A stretch of DNA of 28,948 nucleotides from an uncultured Eubacteriales bacterium (GTDB lineage Bacteria > Bacillota > Clostridia > Oscillospirales > Oscillospiraceae), in NCBI GenBank assembly GCA_900545515.1, contig UQZA01000032.1, forward strand, positions 1-28,948. Reading direction: 5' to 3'. Position numbers and translations under genes: made by a program. Of the stretch, positions 8,574 through 17,509 are shown in pieces (within the stretch, counting starts at the first letter, position 1; each line of letters starts with the position of its first letter). The notes below the pieces were generated by a model. That model worked only from the letters and a program-made list of their open reading frames with translations. It ran no database searches and was not told the origin of the DNA.

Positions 8574-9188
8574 TCAGCGCCTTCCATTCATCATCAGGCT
8601 TTCCAGAAACGTCACAAGCGCTTTCTCATCCCAGGCCACATAGCCGGCCGCCTGAGCCAGCTCCGATGGGGCCGGGTGGGAGCCTGCAAAGGCAATGCCC
8701 ACATCTGCCCCCAGGAGCATAGGCAGGTCGTTTATGCCATCGCCCACGGCAGCAATGGGCCGGGGCAGCGTGTTGAGGACGGCGGCCTTGTCCAAGAGGG
8801 AATCAATTCCCGTCACATACCCCCGCTCCACCCGGGCAACAGAGGAAAAGCAATGCCCCTCCAACCCCAGCTCCCGAACCAGGGGGGCAATCCAGACGTC
8901 CAGATTTCCCGTGGCCAGGTAGCACCGCTCCTGGTTGCGCCGGAGGAAGGCGCACAGGCTCTCGTACCGGGGAAGACCCCGGGCAATTTCCGCCGCCTGG
9001 GCCACAGGAACCGGCCTCAACCGGGCCACCCGGGCGGGAAAGCTCTGGGCAAAGGGGGCAGCTCCCATCACAGATTCCATAGTCCTGCCCCGGAGCTCCC
9101 GGTCCCCCAGAGCCTGCTCCCCAATGGCGGGCAGCAGCTCCCCCTGCAACACGGTAGAGTCCAAATCAAACACAAAGGAAGCGATCAT
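8574..9188 (-). CDS. HAD-family phosphatase (phosphoserine phosphatase-like), last gene of the cobalamin operon
   Basis: A 204-residue cytoplasmic HAD-superfamily phosphohydrolase with all four motifs. Motif I is FDLDST with nucleophile Asp8 and Asp10; motif II is LATGN (Thr93); motif III is Lys134 in DKAAVL; motif IV is GDGIND (Asp150, Asp154). A ~60-residue helical cap lies between motifs I and II, as in SerB-type enzymes. The ATG overlaps the cbiP stop by 4 bp, so it is translationally coupled to the pathway. No CobC-type phosphatase is present in the window. I infer that it may dephosphorylate alpha-ribazole phosphate, adenosylcobalamin phosphate or another pathway phosphate. A general phosphoserine phosphatase is the alternative. 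The HAD call is firm; the substrate is unproven. Confidence 0.88.
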   Translation of the reverse strand: MIASFVFDLDSTVLQGELLPAIGEQALGDRELRGRTMESVMGAAPFAQSFPARVARLRPVPVAQAAEIARGLPRYESLCAFLRRNQERCYLATGNLDVWIAPLVRELGLEGHCFSSVARVERGYVTGIDSLLDKAAVLNTLPRPIAAVGDGINDLPMLLGADVGIAFAGSHPAPSELAQAAGYVAWDEKALVTFLESLMMNGRR

Positions 9189-10690
9189 TTCCGGTTTTCC
9201 CCGGTCGGAAGGCCCAAAAGGCGGTAAATGTAGGGCATATCCAGGGCCTCCCGCACCCCCTGGGCCAGGGCGTCATACTGGCGCTCCTTATATGTCCGCC
9301 AGTCCACGGCTCCCGTGGTCTCCGTGAGGCCCAGGCTACGGAGGATGCAGTTTACAAAGGCCCGACTGAACGCCCCTTCGTCAAAAATGCCGTGGACATA
9401 GGTCCCAAACACATTCCCGGCGCACAGCCCATCCCGGCTGCTTTTGCCTCCCTCCAGCTCTGCAAAGGCCTGCAAGGGCGACGTGGTCCGGCCCATATGA
9501 ATTTCATAGCCTGAAAAGGCCGTTCCCGCCAGAGGCTCAAAGATTCCCTGGGCTTGCAAGACCCGGCCCCGGACCCGGGTTCTGGTCTTTTCCCCCTGGA
9601 AGACCGTCTCCGCCTCCAGTAGGCCCATGCCCCGCATCTGGCCTCCGGCCTCCACCCCTTCCGGGTCAGACAGGCGGCTCCCCAGCATCTGGTAGCCGCC
9701 GCAAATGCCCATAACCGCGCCGCCCCGGCTGGCGTGGCGGCAAATGGCCGCCTCCAGGCCGCTCTCCCGGAGCCACTTCAGATCCTCCATGGTGTTCTTG
9801 GTGCCGGGCAGAATGATCACATGAGGCTGCCCCAGACTGGCCACACAGTCCACGTAGCGCAGGGAAACCTGCTCCAAACAGGCCAGGGGGTTGAAATCCG
9901 TGAAGTTGGAGATCCGGGGCAGGCGGATCACCGCAATGTCCACCAGGCCCCGCTGGGCAGGGCGCTGGAAGCGGTCTGTGAGGGAGTCCTCATCGTCCAA
10001 ATCCAGGGGCAGATAGGGTACCACCCCCACCACCTTCTTCCCTGTGAGCTCCTCCAGCATGGTGAGGCCTGGGTCCAAAATGGCCTTGTCTCCCCGGAAC
10101 TTGTTGATCACCAGGCCCTGAATTCGGGCCTGCTCCTCCGGCTCCAGGAGGGCCACTGTGCCGTACAGGGAGGCAAAGACGCCCCCCCGGTCAATGTCCC
10201 CGCACAAAAGCACCGGGCAGTCTGCCAGGGCCGCCATGCCCATGTTCACGATGTCGTCTTTTTTGAGGTTGATCTCCGCCGGACTCCCCGCCCCCTCTAT
10301 GACGAGGATGTCATACTCCGCCGCCAGGGAGCGGTAGGCCGCCAAAATATCGGGAATCAGAGACCGCTTCATGGCGAAATAGTCCCGGGCGGTCATATTC
10401 CCCCGGACCTCCCCATTCACAATCACCTGGGACCCTGTGTCTCCCGTAGGCTTCAGCAGGATGGGGTTCATCCGCACCGAGGGCTTCACCCCCGCCGCCT
10501 CCGCCTGCATCACCTGGGCCCGGCCCATTTCCAGGCCCTCGTCTGTGATGTAGGAGTTGAGGGCCATATTCTGAGACTTAAACGGAGCCACCCGGTAGCC
10601 GTCCTGGGCAAAAATCCGGCACAGCGCCGCCGCCAGGAAGCTCTTTCCCGCGTTGGAGGTGGTCCCCTGAATCATGATTGCTTTTGCCAT
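9185..10690 (-). CDS. cbiP: Cobyric acid synthase (glutamine-hydrolysing)
   Basis: Amidates the b, d, e and g side chains of adenosylcobyrinate a,c-diamide, using glutamine and ATP, to give adenosylcobyric acid. At 501 residues it has the normal length. The N-terminal dethiobiotin synthetase-like ATPase has the loop QGTTSNAGKS (8-17). The class I-type glutaminase half has the nucleophile Cys330 in MGICGGYQML and the His of GTYVHGIFD near the C-terminus. The ATG at 10690 follows GGAGGAAACGC and gives the expected MAKAIMIQG start; longer upstream extensions in the frame are not family-like. It overlaps cobD by 19 bp and the HAD gene by 4 bp. Confidence 0.97.
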   Translation of the reverse strand: MAKAIMIQGTTSNAGKSFLAAALCRIFAQDGYRVAPFKSQNMALNSYITDEGLEMGRAQVMQAEAAGVKPSVRMNPILLKPTGDTGSQVIVNGEVRGNMTARDYFAMKRSLIPDILAAYRSLAAEYDILVIEGAGSPAEINLKKDDIVNMGMAALADCPVLLCGDIDRGGVFASLYGTVALLEPEEQARIQGLVINKFRGDKAILDPGLTMLEELTGKKVVGVVPYLPLDLDDEDSLTDRFQRPAQRGLVDIAVIRLPRISNFTDFNPLACLEQVSLRYVDCVASLGQPHVIILPGTKNTMEDLKWLRESGLEAAICRHASRGGAVMGICGGYQMLGSRLSDPEGVEAGGQMRGMGLLEAETVFQGEKTRTRVRGRVLQAQGIFEPLAGTAFSGYEIHMGRTTSPLQAFAELEGGKSSRDGLCAGNVFGTYVHGIFDEGAFSRAFVNCILRSLGLTETTGAVDWRTYKERQYDALAQGVREALDMPYIYRLLGLPTGENRK

Positions 10691-11727
10691 GCGTTTCCTC
10701 CTGTCTCCGCCAGGACCTCCAGCAGAGCCTCGTTTTGAGGCTGCCCCTTGAGGCCGATGCGGTAAAAGCCGGTATCCAAGCCGGGAAAGTTGCCACAGGC
10801 CCGGAGCATCACGCCCCGCTCCATGGCCTGGTCCCAGAGGGTCTCCTCCCCCCAGAACAGCAGGAAGCTGCTGTCTGAAGGGTACACCGGAAAGCCCAGC
10901 TCCCGGAGCCTGCCTGCCACCCTGGGACGCTCTGTGCGAAGATACCGGCGGGTCCGTTCCTCCCAGTCCGGCAGGCTCAGGGCCGCCAGCCCCGCCACCT
11001 GGGCCGGGGTGGAGACGCTCCAGCACTGGCCCCAGGCGGCAATCCGCCCTACCAGGTCCCCGCCGGAGCAAAGCAAATACCCCAGCCGCAGTCCCGCCAT
11101 GGCATACAGCTTGGTAAAGGCCCGGAGCACAATCAAATTGGGATACTCCTGCAGCAGTCCCTTGCAGGAAGGCCCGTCCGTAAAGGGCAGGAAGCACTCG
11201 TCCACCACCAGAACTGCTCCCACCCGGCTGCAGGCCTCCAGCGTAGCCGCCACCGTCCCGGGCTCCGCCAAGGAGCCGGTGGGGTTGTTGGGGTTGCAGA
11301 GGAATACCATCTCGTCTCCCGGCCTGAGGGCACCTGCATAGTCCGCCGTCACCCGGTAGCCCCGGCTGCCGTCCAGGAAAAACCGGCGGGTTTCTCCCCC
11401 TGCCAGCTTCACAGCCGCCTCATATTCCGAAAAGGTGGGTGCGGGGACTAGGGCCTGCCGGGGCTTCACCGCCATGGCCAGGCGCACAATGAGATCCGCT
11501 GCCCCATTGCCAAAGACCAGCCACTCCTCCGGCACGCCCTCCCGGGCCGCCAAGGCCCGGCGCAAAGCCCGGCAATTGGGGTCCGGATACCGGTCATACT
11601 CCAGCCCATGGTCCCGGACTGCCCGGAGAATCTCTTCCGGCATACCCAGGGGGTTCAGATTCACAGAAAAGTCCAGCTTCACACCGTCGTAGGCGTAAAT
11701 ATTCCCACCGTGGGGGTCCAAACTCAT
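10672..11727 (-). CDS. cobD: L-threonine-O-3-phosphate decarboxylase
   Basis: A PLP enzyme making (R)-1-amino-2-propanol O-2-phosphate, the linker that CbiB attaches to cobyric acid. The 351-residue protein starts MSLDPHGGNIY at the ATG overlapping the cbiD stop (ATGA). It has fold-type I aminotransferase features: the N-terminal SVNLNPLG, NPNNPTG near 145-151, the Asp of VVDECF, and the PLP lysine Lys206 in FTKLYAMAG. It is close to histidinol-phosphate aminotransferase in sequence, but the HGGN start and the context favour CobD. The threonine kinase (PduX) that makes its substrate is not in the window. Confidence 0.93.
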   Translation of the reverse strand: MSLDPHGGNIYAYDGVKLDFSVNLNPLGMPEEILRAVRDHGLEYDRYPDPNCRALRRALAAREGVPEEWLVFGNGAADLIVRLAMAVKPRQALVPAPTFSEYEAAVKLAGGETRRFFLDGSRGYRVTADYAGALRPGDEMVFLCNPNNPTGSLAEPGTVAATLEACSRVGAVLVVDECFLPFTDGPSCKGLLQEYPNLIVLRAFTKLYAMAGLRLGYLLCSGGDLVGRIAAWGQCWSVSTPAQVAGLAALSLPDWEERTRRYLRTERPRVAGRLRELGFPVYPSDSSFLLFWGEETLWDQAMERGVMLRACGNFPGLDTGFYRIGLKGQPQNEALLEVLAETGGNAWQKQS

Positions 11728-12857
11728 GGGGTTTTCCTCCATTCCTCCAAAAACGCTTCCACCCGGCCGCAGCGGCACAGGATCTCTCCCGCCTCCTTCT
11801 GACCGGAAAACACCAGGACTCCCAGCTCCAGGAAGCGGCCAAAGCGCCGGTCCAGCTGCTGCCCAATCCGCTCCCCCAGCTCCTTCATGGTTTCCTCCAA
11901 AAGGCCAAAGCGCCGCAGCTCCTCCAGGGCTGCCTCTGTGGTGATGCAGGCGGCCACCGCCCGCAGGGCCTCCAGAGACGCTCCCCGGGCCAGGGCGCAA
12001 GACACCAGGATCTCCATCCGGGCGTCCCCCTGGGCGGAGTGGGTGTTCATGATGCCCGCTCCCAGCTTCACCAGCTTGCCAATGTGGCCGATGAGAAGCA
12101 CCCGGCGAAAGCCCAGGGAGATGGCGTCGGACAGGGTCTGGCCAATGAAGTTGGAGCACTTAATTCGCCCGGCCAGGGAGAGCCCCAGCTTACAGCTGGC
12201 AAAGTCATCGCCGTAGTTGCCCACGGTCAACAGCAGGTCTGTAGCGCCCCCGGCCCGGCACATGTTCAGCTCCACCCGGGTGGTGTCCACCAGGGCCTGC
12301 TCGCTCATAGGCTCCACAATGCCGCTGGTTCCCAGAATGGAGATGCCGCCTACAATGCCCAGGTGGGGATTGAAGGTCCGCTTTCCCACCTCTTCCCCGC
12401 CGGGGACGGAAATGATCACCTCCATGCCGCCGGAGGCCCCCTGAAGGGCCTCCGCCACCGCCGCCTCGATCATCTGCCGGGGCACGTGGTTAATGGCTGC
12501 GGCTCCCACTGGCTGGTCCAGGCCCGGCTTTGTCACCCGGCCCACCCCGGGGCCGCCGTCGACCCGGATGCCCTGGGGAATGGGACGCACCGTGGCGTAA
12601 ATGAGCAGGCCGCTGGTGGCGTCGGGGTCGTCGCCCCCGTCCTTGCGGATGGCACAGGAGGCGGAGTCCTCTCCCAAAACCGGGTCCAGCACATCCAGAG
12701 TCAGGGGAACGCCGCTGGGCGTCACAATCCGGACCTGGCTCACCGGCTGCCCCGTTCGGAGCATCTGCGCCGCTGCCTTGGCTGCCGCTGCCGCGCAGCT
12801 TCCCGTGGTGTAGCCATAGCGCAGGAGCTTGCTGTTGTGAAATTTTTTCTCCTCCAT
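11724..12857 (-). CDS. cbiD: Cobalt-precorrin-5B (C1)-methyltransferase
   Basis: Methylates C1 of the corrin ring in the anaerobic pathway, with S-adenosylmethionine as donor. The 377-residue protein has the CbiD N-terminal signature YGYTTGSCAAAAAKAA and conserved GGISILGTSGIVEPMS in the middle. CbiD is unrelated to the CobF family of the aerobic route, so it marks the anaerobic pathway. The ATG lies one base after the hemL stop (TGA C ATG). It restarts the cbi series after the inserted hem block and overlaps cobD by 4 bp. Confidence 0.96.
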   Translation of the reverse strand: MEEKKFHNSKLLRYGYTTGSCAAAAAKAAAQMLRTGQPVSQVRIVTPSGVPLTLDVLDPVLGEDSASCAIRKDGGDDPDATSGLLIYATVRPIPQGIRVDGGPGVGRVTKPGLDQPVGAAAINHVPRQMIEAAVAEALQGASGGMEVIISVPGGEEVGKRTFNPHLGIVGGISILGTSGIVEPMSEQALVDTTRVELNMCRAGGATDLLLTVGNYGDDFASCKLGLSLAGRIKCSNFIGQTLSDAISLGFRRVLLIGHIGKLVKLGAGIMNTHSAQGDARMEILVSCALARGASLEALRAVAACITTEAALEELRRFGLLEETMKELGERIGQQLDRRFGRFLELGVLVFSGQKEAGEILCRCGRVEAFLEEWRKTP

Positions 12858-12858
12858 G

Positions 12859-14139
12859 TCAATGTTCCCGGAAGTAGCCCCGGATGGTGTCCAGCGTCCG
12901 GTTTAGCTCCTCATCCCCGTGGGCCATGGACAGGAACATGGCCTCAAACTGGCTGGGGGCGCAGTAAATCCCCCGGTCCAGCAAATACCGGCAGTAGGAC
13001 CCAAAAGCCTCCGTGTCTGCGGTCTTGGCCTCCGGATGGTTGGTCACAGGCCCCTGGGTGAAGAAGATACAGCCCAGGCTCCCCAGGTGGTTCACCGGAT
13101 AGGGCCTGCCATGGGAGGACAGAATCGACTGAATCTCCCCGAAGAAGCGCCCGGCCGTCTCATTCAGCGTCTCATACCAGCCGGGGTGCTGCCGGAGAAG
13201 GGTCAGCTGGGCCAGGCCCGCCGCCATGGCCACGGGGTTACCGCTGAGGGTCCCTGCCTGGTACACCGGCCCCAGAGGAGAAACCATTTCCATCACAGCC
13301 CGCCTGCCGCCGTAAGCTCCCACAGGCATTCCCGCGCCGATGATCTTGCCAAAGGTCATGAGGTCCGGCTGCACGCCAAAGTAGCCCGCCGCCCCGGCAC
13401 AGGACAGGCGGAAGCCTGTGATCACCTCGTCAAAAATCAGGAGGCTGCCGTTCTCATCGCAGAGCCGCCGCAGGCCCTGCAAAAAGCCCGGCCCCGGAAG
13501 CACCACGCCCATGTTGGCTGCCACCGGCTCCACCACCACGCAGGCAATTGCTCCGGGGTTGGCCCGGAAGAGGGTCTCCACGCTCCCCAGATCGTTGTAC
13601 TCCGCCGTGAGGGTATCCGCTGTGGAGCCGGCGGGAACACCGGCGCTGCCGGGAAGGCCCGCCGTCATCACCCCGGACCCGGCCTGTACCAAGAGGCAGT
13701 CGCTGTGGCCGTGGTAGCAGCCATTGAATTTCACAATTTTATCACGTCCGGTGTAGCCCCGGGCGGCCCGAATGGCGCTCATTACCGCCTCGGTGCCGGA
13801 GTTCACCATACGCACCATCTCCACCCCGGGCACCATCCCGCAGACCATCCGGGCCATCTCCACCTCAATCTCCGTGGCTGCCCCATAGCTGAGGCCCCGG
13901 GCGGCGGCTTCCGTCACCGCCTCTCGGATTTCCCGCCGGTTATGGCCCAAAATCATAGGCCCCCAGGAGCATACATAGTCGATATAGCGGTTTCCGTCGG
14001 CGTCGGTCAGGTAGGCCCCGTCGGCCTTTGCAATGAACCGGGGGCAGCTGCCGATTGCGGCAAAGGCCCGGACCGGGCTGTTCACCCCACCGGGGATATA
14101 CCGCTTCGCCTCTTCAAAAAGCTGTGCAGAGCGTGTCAA
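12859..14139 (-). CDS. hemL: Glutamate-1-semialdehyde 2,1-aminomutase
   Basis: A PLP enzyme converting glutamate-1-semialdehyde to 5-aminolevulinate, the second C5-pathway step after HemA. The 426-residue protein has the family N-terminus LFEEAKRYIPGGVNSPVRAF, NSGTEA at ~113-118, and the PLP lysine Lys265 in TFGKIIGAGMPVGAYGG. The start is a TTG at 14139 directly after the hemB stop (TGA TTG), with GGGAGG about 9 nt upstream. No ATG fits the conserved N-terminus. Context points to supply of tetrapyrrole for corrin synthesis. Confidence 0.96.
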   Translation of the reverse strand: MTRSAQLFEEAKRYIPGGVNSPVRAFAAIGSCPRFIAKADGAYLTDADGNRYIDYVCSWGPMILGHNRREIREAVTEAAARGLSYGAATEIEVEMARMVCGMVPGVEMVRMVNSGTEAVMSAIRAARGYTGRDKIVKFNGCYHGHSDCLLVQAGSGVMTAGLPGSAGVPAGSTADTLTAEYNDLGSVETLFRANPGAIACVVVEPVAANMGVVLPGPGFLQGLRRLCDENGSLLIFDEVITGFRLSCAGAAGYFGVQPDLMTFGKIIGAGMPVGAYGGRRAVMEMVSPLGPVYQAGTLSGNPVAMAAGLAQLTLLRQHPGWYETLNETAGRFFGEIQSILSSHGRPYPVNHLGSLGCIFFTQGPVTNHPEAKTADTEAFGSYCRYLLDRGIYCAPSQFEAMFLSMAHGDEELNRTLDTIRGYFREH

Positions 14140-15123
14140 TCAGCCCAGCCTCCCTTCATCCAAAAAACGGGCCAGTTCCCGGGCAAAATAGGTCAAATAC
14201 ACGTCGCTCCCCGCCCGGAAGGCCGAGGCGGCCATTTCGCAGACGAGCCTCGCCTCGTCCATAGCCCCGGCCTGGGCCGCACACTTCACCATGGTGTACT
14301 CTCCGCTGACGCTGTAGGAGGCCACCGGCACCGGCACCGCCTCCCGGACCCTGGCGATCACATCTCCAAAGGCCATAGCGGGCTTCACCATAATGATATC
14401 GGCCCCCTCCTCCACATCGAGCCTGGCCTCCCGGAGGCCCTCGCGGACGTTGTGGAAGTCCATTTGATAGCTCCGCCGGTCTCCAAAGGCCGGGGCGGAG
14501 TCCGCCGCCTCCCGGAAGGGACCATAAAACGAGGAGGCATACTTTACGGCGTAGGACATAATGGGCGTTCCGGTATAGCCCTCCCGGTCCAGGGCAGCCC
14601 GGATGACCGCCACCCGGCCATCCATCATGTCCGAGGGGGCCACCATATCCGCCCCGGCCCGAACCTGGCTCAGGGCAATCCGCGCCAGATAAGGAAGGGT
14701 TTCATCGTTGTCCACGTCCTGCCCATGCAAAATGCCGCAGTGGCCGTGGGAGGTATACTCACACATACACACATCGCCGATGAGATACAGCTCCGGGAAC
14801 CGGTCCTTCAAGGCCTTCATGGCCTCCTGGACCACCCCGTGGCTGCAATAAGCCTGTGAGCCCTGAGGGTCCTTCTCCATAGGGATGCCAAAGAGCATCA
14901 TTTTATCCACCCCTGCCTCCAGCAGCTCCTCCGCCAGCCGGAGGATGCTGTCCTGGGTGTGCCGGTATTGGCCGGGCATAGCGGCAATCTCCTGCTGCTC
15001 CCGGAGGCCTTCAGCCACAAAAGCGGGGTAAATGAGGGAGGCCTTGCTGATCCGGGTTTCCCGGACCATCCTCCGTAGCGTTTCACTGCCCCGCAGGCGG
15101 CGGGGTCTCTGAGTCAGATCCAT
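14140..15123 (-). CDS. hemB: Porphobilinogen synthase (5-aminolevulinate dehydratase)
   Basis: Condenses two 5-aminolevulinate molecules to porphobilinogen. The 327-residue protein has the Schiff-base lysines Lys194 (YAVKYASSFYGPFR) and Lys247 (IIMVKPAMAF). The cysteine cluster DVCMCEYTSHGHCG (Cys119, 121, 129) indicates a zinc-dependent enzyme. The ATG follows AAAGGAG at good spacing, 3 bp after the cobA-hemD stop, and the stop codon abuts the hemL TTG start. Confidence 0.97.
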   Translation of the reverse strand: MDLTQRPRRLRGSETLRRMVRETRISKASLIYPAFVAEGLREQQEIAAMPGQYRHTQDSILRLAEELLEAGVDKMMLFGIPMEKDPQGSQAYCSHGVVQEAMKALKDRFPELYLIGDVCMCEYTSHGHCGILHGQDVDNDETLPYLARIALSQVRAGADMVAPSDMMDGRVAVIRAALDREGYTGTPIMSYAVKYASSFYGPFREAADSAPAFGDRRSYQMDFHNVREGLREARLDVEEGADIIMVKPAMAFGDVIARVREAVPVPVASYSVSGEYTMVKCAAQAGAMDEARLVCEMAASAFRAGSDVYLTYFARELARFLDEGRLG

Positions 15124-15126
15124 GCT

Positions 15127-16632
15127 TCACACTCCTTTGTGCATTTGCTTCACCAATTGGATGAGGCTGTCTATGGTGGCACGCTCTGCCGTATGAACCT
15201 CCATCCCCAGGGCCCGGGCTGCCGCCCCGGTCTGGGGGCCAATGCAGGCGGCCCGCACAGACGTCAGGTCCAGGCCCTCTGCCATGGCGGCAAAGCCCCG
15301 GACGGTAGAGGCGCTGGTGAACACCACCAGGGTCTCCGGGTGCTTTTGGAACTCCGCACTCAGATCCAAGGCCCCGGCAGGCTGGTACACTGTGTCGTAA
15401 AGGGGCAGCTCCCGTACCACCGCACCCGGGACCTTTTCCAGCTCTTCCAGCAGCTCCCGGCCCCCCTGCTTCGCCCGAGGCAGCCAGACCCGGTCCCCGG
15501 GCCGGAGGCGGGAAGCCAAGGCCCCGCCCAAATGCTGCCCGTCAAAGACCTGGGGAATCAGCTCGGCAAGCAGGCCATATTTTCGGAGTTCTGCCTCTGT
15601 ACCCGGCCCAATGGCCGCGATGCGCGCCCGGTGCAGGGTCCGGATGTCCCGGCCGGAGGCCCGGAGCTTCTCCAGAAACAGCTCCACGCCCCGGCCGCTG
15701 GTAAAGACCAGCCAGGATGACTCCTCCAGCTGCGTGAGAAACGCCTCCCAGCCGGGGACCTCTTTCAAGGCCACAGTTTCGATCGCCGGGACCTCCAGCA
15801 CCTCCGCCCCCAGGGTCCGGAGCCGGGCCGCCAGGGTTCCGGCCCGCTCCCGGGGCCTCGTCACCACTGCCCGGCAGCCGAAAAGGGGCAGCTTTTCCCG
15901 CCAGGCAAACTTCTCCCCGCAGGCGCACACGCCACCCACCACAATGATGGCAGGGGTCTGCATCCCGGCCTCCGCCGTCCGGCGGGGTAGGGTCTCCAGA
16001 TCCGCCACCAGGGTCCGCTGCTCCGCCGTGGCGCCCTTCTCCAGCACTGCCGCCGGGGTCTCGGGAGGGAGTCCCGCCTCCAGAAGTCCCTGGCAGATCT
16101 CCGGCAGGGCCGTGAGACCCATGAGGAACACCAGGGTTCCCCCGGTCTCCGCCAAAGCCCGGAAGGGAAGCTCCAAGGGCTTTCCCTGGCGCTTGTGCCC
16201 CGTAATGATGTGCACCGAGGAGCAGAAGTCCCGGTGGGTCACAGGAATGCCACAGTAGGCCGGCACCGCCACCGCCGAGGTCACCCCCGGCACCACTTCA
16301 TAGGCCACGCCGCACGCCGTGAGAAGCTCCAGCTCCTCCCCGCCACGGCCAAAGAGGAAGGGGTCTCCCCCCTTCAGCCGGACCACCCGGCGTCCCTCCA
16401 GGGCCTTCTCCAGGAGAATCCGGTTGATCTCCTCCTGGGACTTCAGGTGGCAGCCTGCCCGCTTTCCCACGTTGATTTTCTCCGCCTGGGGCGGAATCCA
16501 GGCCAGGATCTCCGGTCCTACCAGGGCATCGAAGACCACCACCTCCGCCTGCTCCAGGACAGCCTTTCCCTTGAGGGTCAACAGCCCCCCGTCCGAAGGG
16601 CCGGCTCCCACCAGCCAAACCTTACCCGCCAT
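15127..16632 (-). CDS. cobA/hemD: Fused uroporphyrinogen-III C-methyltransferase / uroporphyrinogen-III synthase
   Basis: A two-domain enzyme of 501 residues. Residues ~1-245 are a SUMT-type methyltransferase: VWLVGAGPSDGGLLTL, GKRAGCHLKSQEEIN, RLKGGDPFLFGRGGEE and the GIPVTHRDF loop. It makes precorrin-2 from uroporphyrinogen III. Residues ~250-500 are HemD, from AVVTRPRERAGTLAARL to LVVFTSASTVRGF, cyclising hydroxymethylbilane to uroporphyrinogen III. The fusion is well known in Clostridia and couples consecutive steps. The second ATG (16632) is chosen because GGAGGG lies 6 nt upstream; the ATG at 16638 abuts that site. It overlaps the hemC end by 11 bp. Confidence 0.95.
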   Translation of the reverse strand: MAGKVWLVGAGPSDGGLLTLKGKAVLEQAEVVVFDALVGPEILAWIPPQAEKINVGKRAGCHLKSQEEINRILLEKALEGRRVVRLKGGDPFLFGRGGEELELLTACGVAYEVVPGVTSAVAVPAYCGIPVTHRDFCSSVHIITGHKRQGKPLELPFRALAETGGTLVFLMGLTALPEICQGLLEAGLPPETPAAVLEKGATAEQRTLVADLETLPRRTAEAGMQTPAIIVVGGVCACGEKFAWREKLPLFGCRAVVTRPRERAGTLAARLRTLGAEVLEVPAIETVALKEVPGWEAFLTQLEESSWLVFTSGRGVELFLEKLRASGRDIRTLHRARIAAIGPGTEAELRKYGLLAELIPQVFDGQHLGGALASRLRPGDRVWLPRAKQGGRELLEELEKVPGAVVRELPLYDTVYQPAGALDLSAEFQKHPETLVVFTSASTVRGFAAMAEGLDLTSVRAACIGPQTGAAARALGMEVHTAERATIDSLIQLVKQMHKGV

Positions 16633-17509
16633 GCGCATCCCTCCATGTTTGGGCCAGGGTCTTCCCCAGCTCCTCAGCCTCCCGGGCCGGTCCCTGAACG
16701 GAAGCCCGCCAAAAGTCTCCGCCGTCCTCCCGGCAGAACATGCCGGTGAGCACCAGGGTATCTCCCCGAAGCTCTCCATAGGCCCCCATGGGGGCGGAGC
16801 AGCCGCCCCCCAGGGCCCGGACAAAGGCCCGCTCAGCCCGGGCGCAGGTACCAGCTGCCGGGTCAAAAAATCCATGTAAGTAGCCGTAGTCCACACCAGC
16901 CCGGCCCTGCACCGCCAGAATGCCCTGGCCTGCCGCAGGAAGCATCTCCTCCGGGGAGAAATACCGGGAAATCCGATCCTCCAGCCCCAGCCGCTTCAGC
17001 CCCGCCGCTGCCAGAACAATGGCTCCATACCGGCCCTCATCCAGCTTCCGCAGGCGGGTCTGCAAGTTGCCCCGGATGAGGGAAGCCCGCACCTCCGGAT
17101 ACAGCCGCTGCAGCTGCAAAATCCGCCGCTTGCTGGAGCAGCCCAGGGGCTTGGACCGGTCCCATTGGTCGCTCCCTGCCGGCAGAACCAGCACATCCCG
17201 GGGGTCCTCCCGCCGGGAATAGCCCAGAATGGGCAACTCCGCAGGCAAATCCATGGGCAGATCCTTCAGGCTGTGCACAGACAGCTCCGTCCGCCCCTCC
17301 AACAGGGCCCGGTCCAGCTCCTTGACGAAGAGGCCCTTTCCCCCCACCGCCTCCAGGGGCCGGTCCAGAATCCGGTCTCCCGTGGTCTTCATGGTCACAA
17401 GGCGTACCTCCGCCTCCGGCAGGGCCTCCTGGATGTAATCCGCCACCAAGCGGGTCTGGACTACGGCCAGCCGGCTCTCCCGGCTGCCGATCCGAATGCA
17501 TCTTCTCAT
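16622..17509 (-). CDS. hemC: Hydroxymethylbilane synthase (porphobilinogen deaminase)
   Basis: Polymerises four porphobilinogens into hydroxymethylbilane. The 295-residue protein has the N-terminal IGSRESRLAVVQT, the catalytic Asp83 in HSLKDLP, and Cys237 in LGGGCSAPMGAYG, which carries the dipyrromethane cofactor. The ATG overlaps the sirC stop by 4 bp, and the downstream cobA-hemD start lies within its last codons. The length is normal for the family. Confidence 0.97.
   Translation of the reverse strand: MRRCIRIGSRESRLAVVQTRLVADYIQEALPEAEVRLVTMKTTGDRILDRPLEAVGGKGLFVKELDRALLEGRTELSVHSLKDLPMDLPAELPILGYSRREDPRDVLVLPAGSDQWDRSKPLGCSSKRRILQLQRLYPEVRASLIRGNLQTRLRKLDEGRYGAIVLAAAGLKRLGLEDRISRYFSPEEMLPAAGQGILAVQGRAGVDYGYLHGFFDPAAGTCARAERAFVRALGGGCSAPMGAYGELRGDTLVLTGMFCREDGGDFWRASVQGPAREAEELGKTLAQTWRDAHGG

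Noticed and set aside
12919..14859. 646-codon plus-strand frame over hemL and hemB
   Set aside because: Shadow of two well-conserved enzymes on the minus strand, a result of high GC third-position bias.
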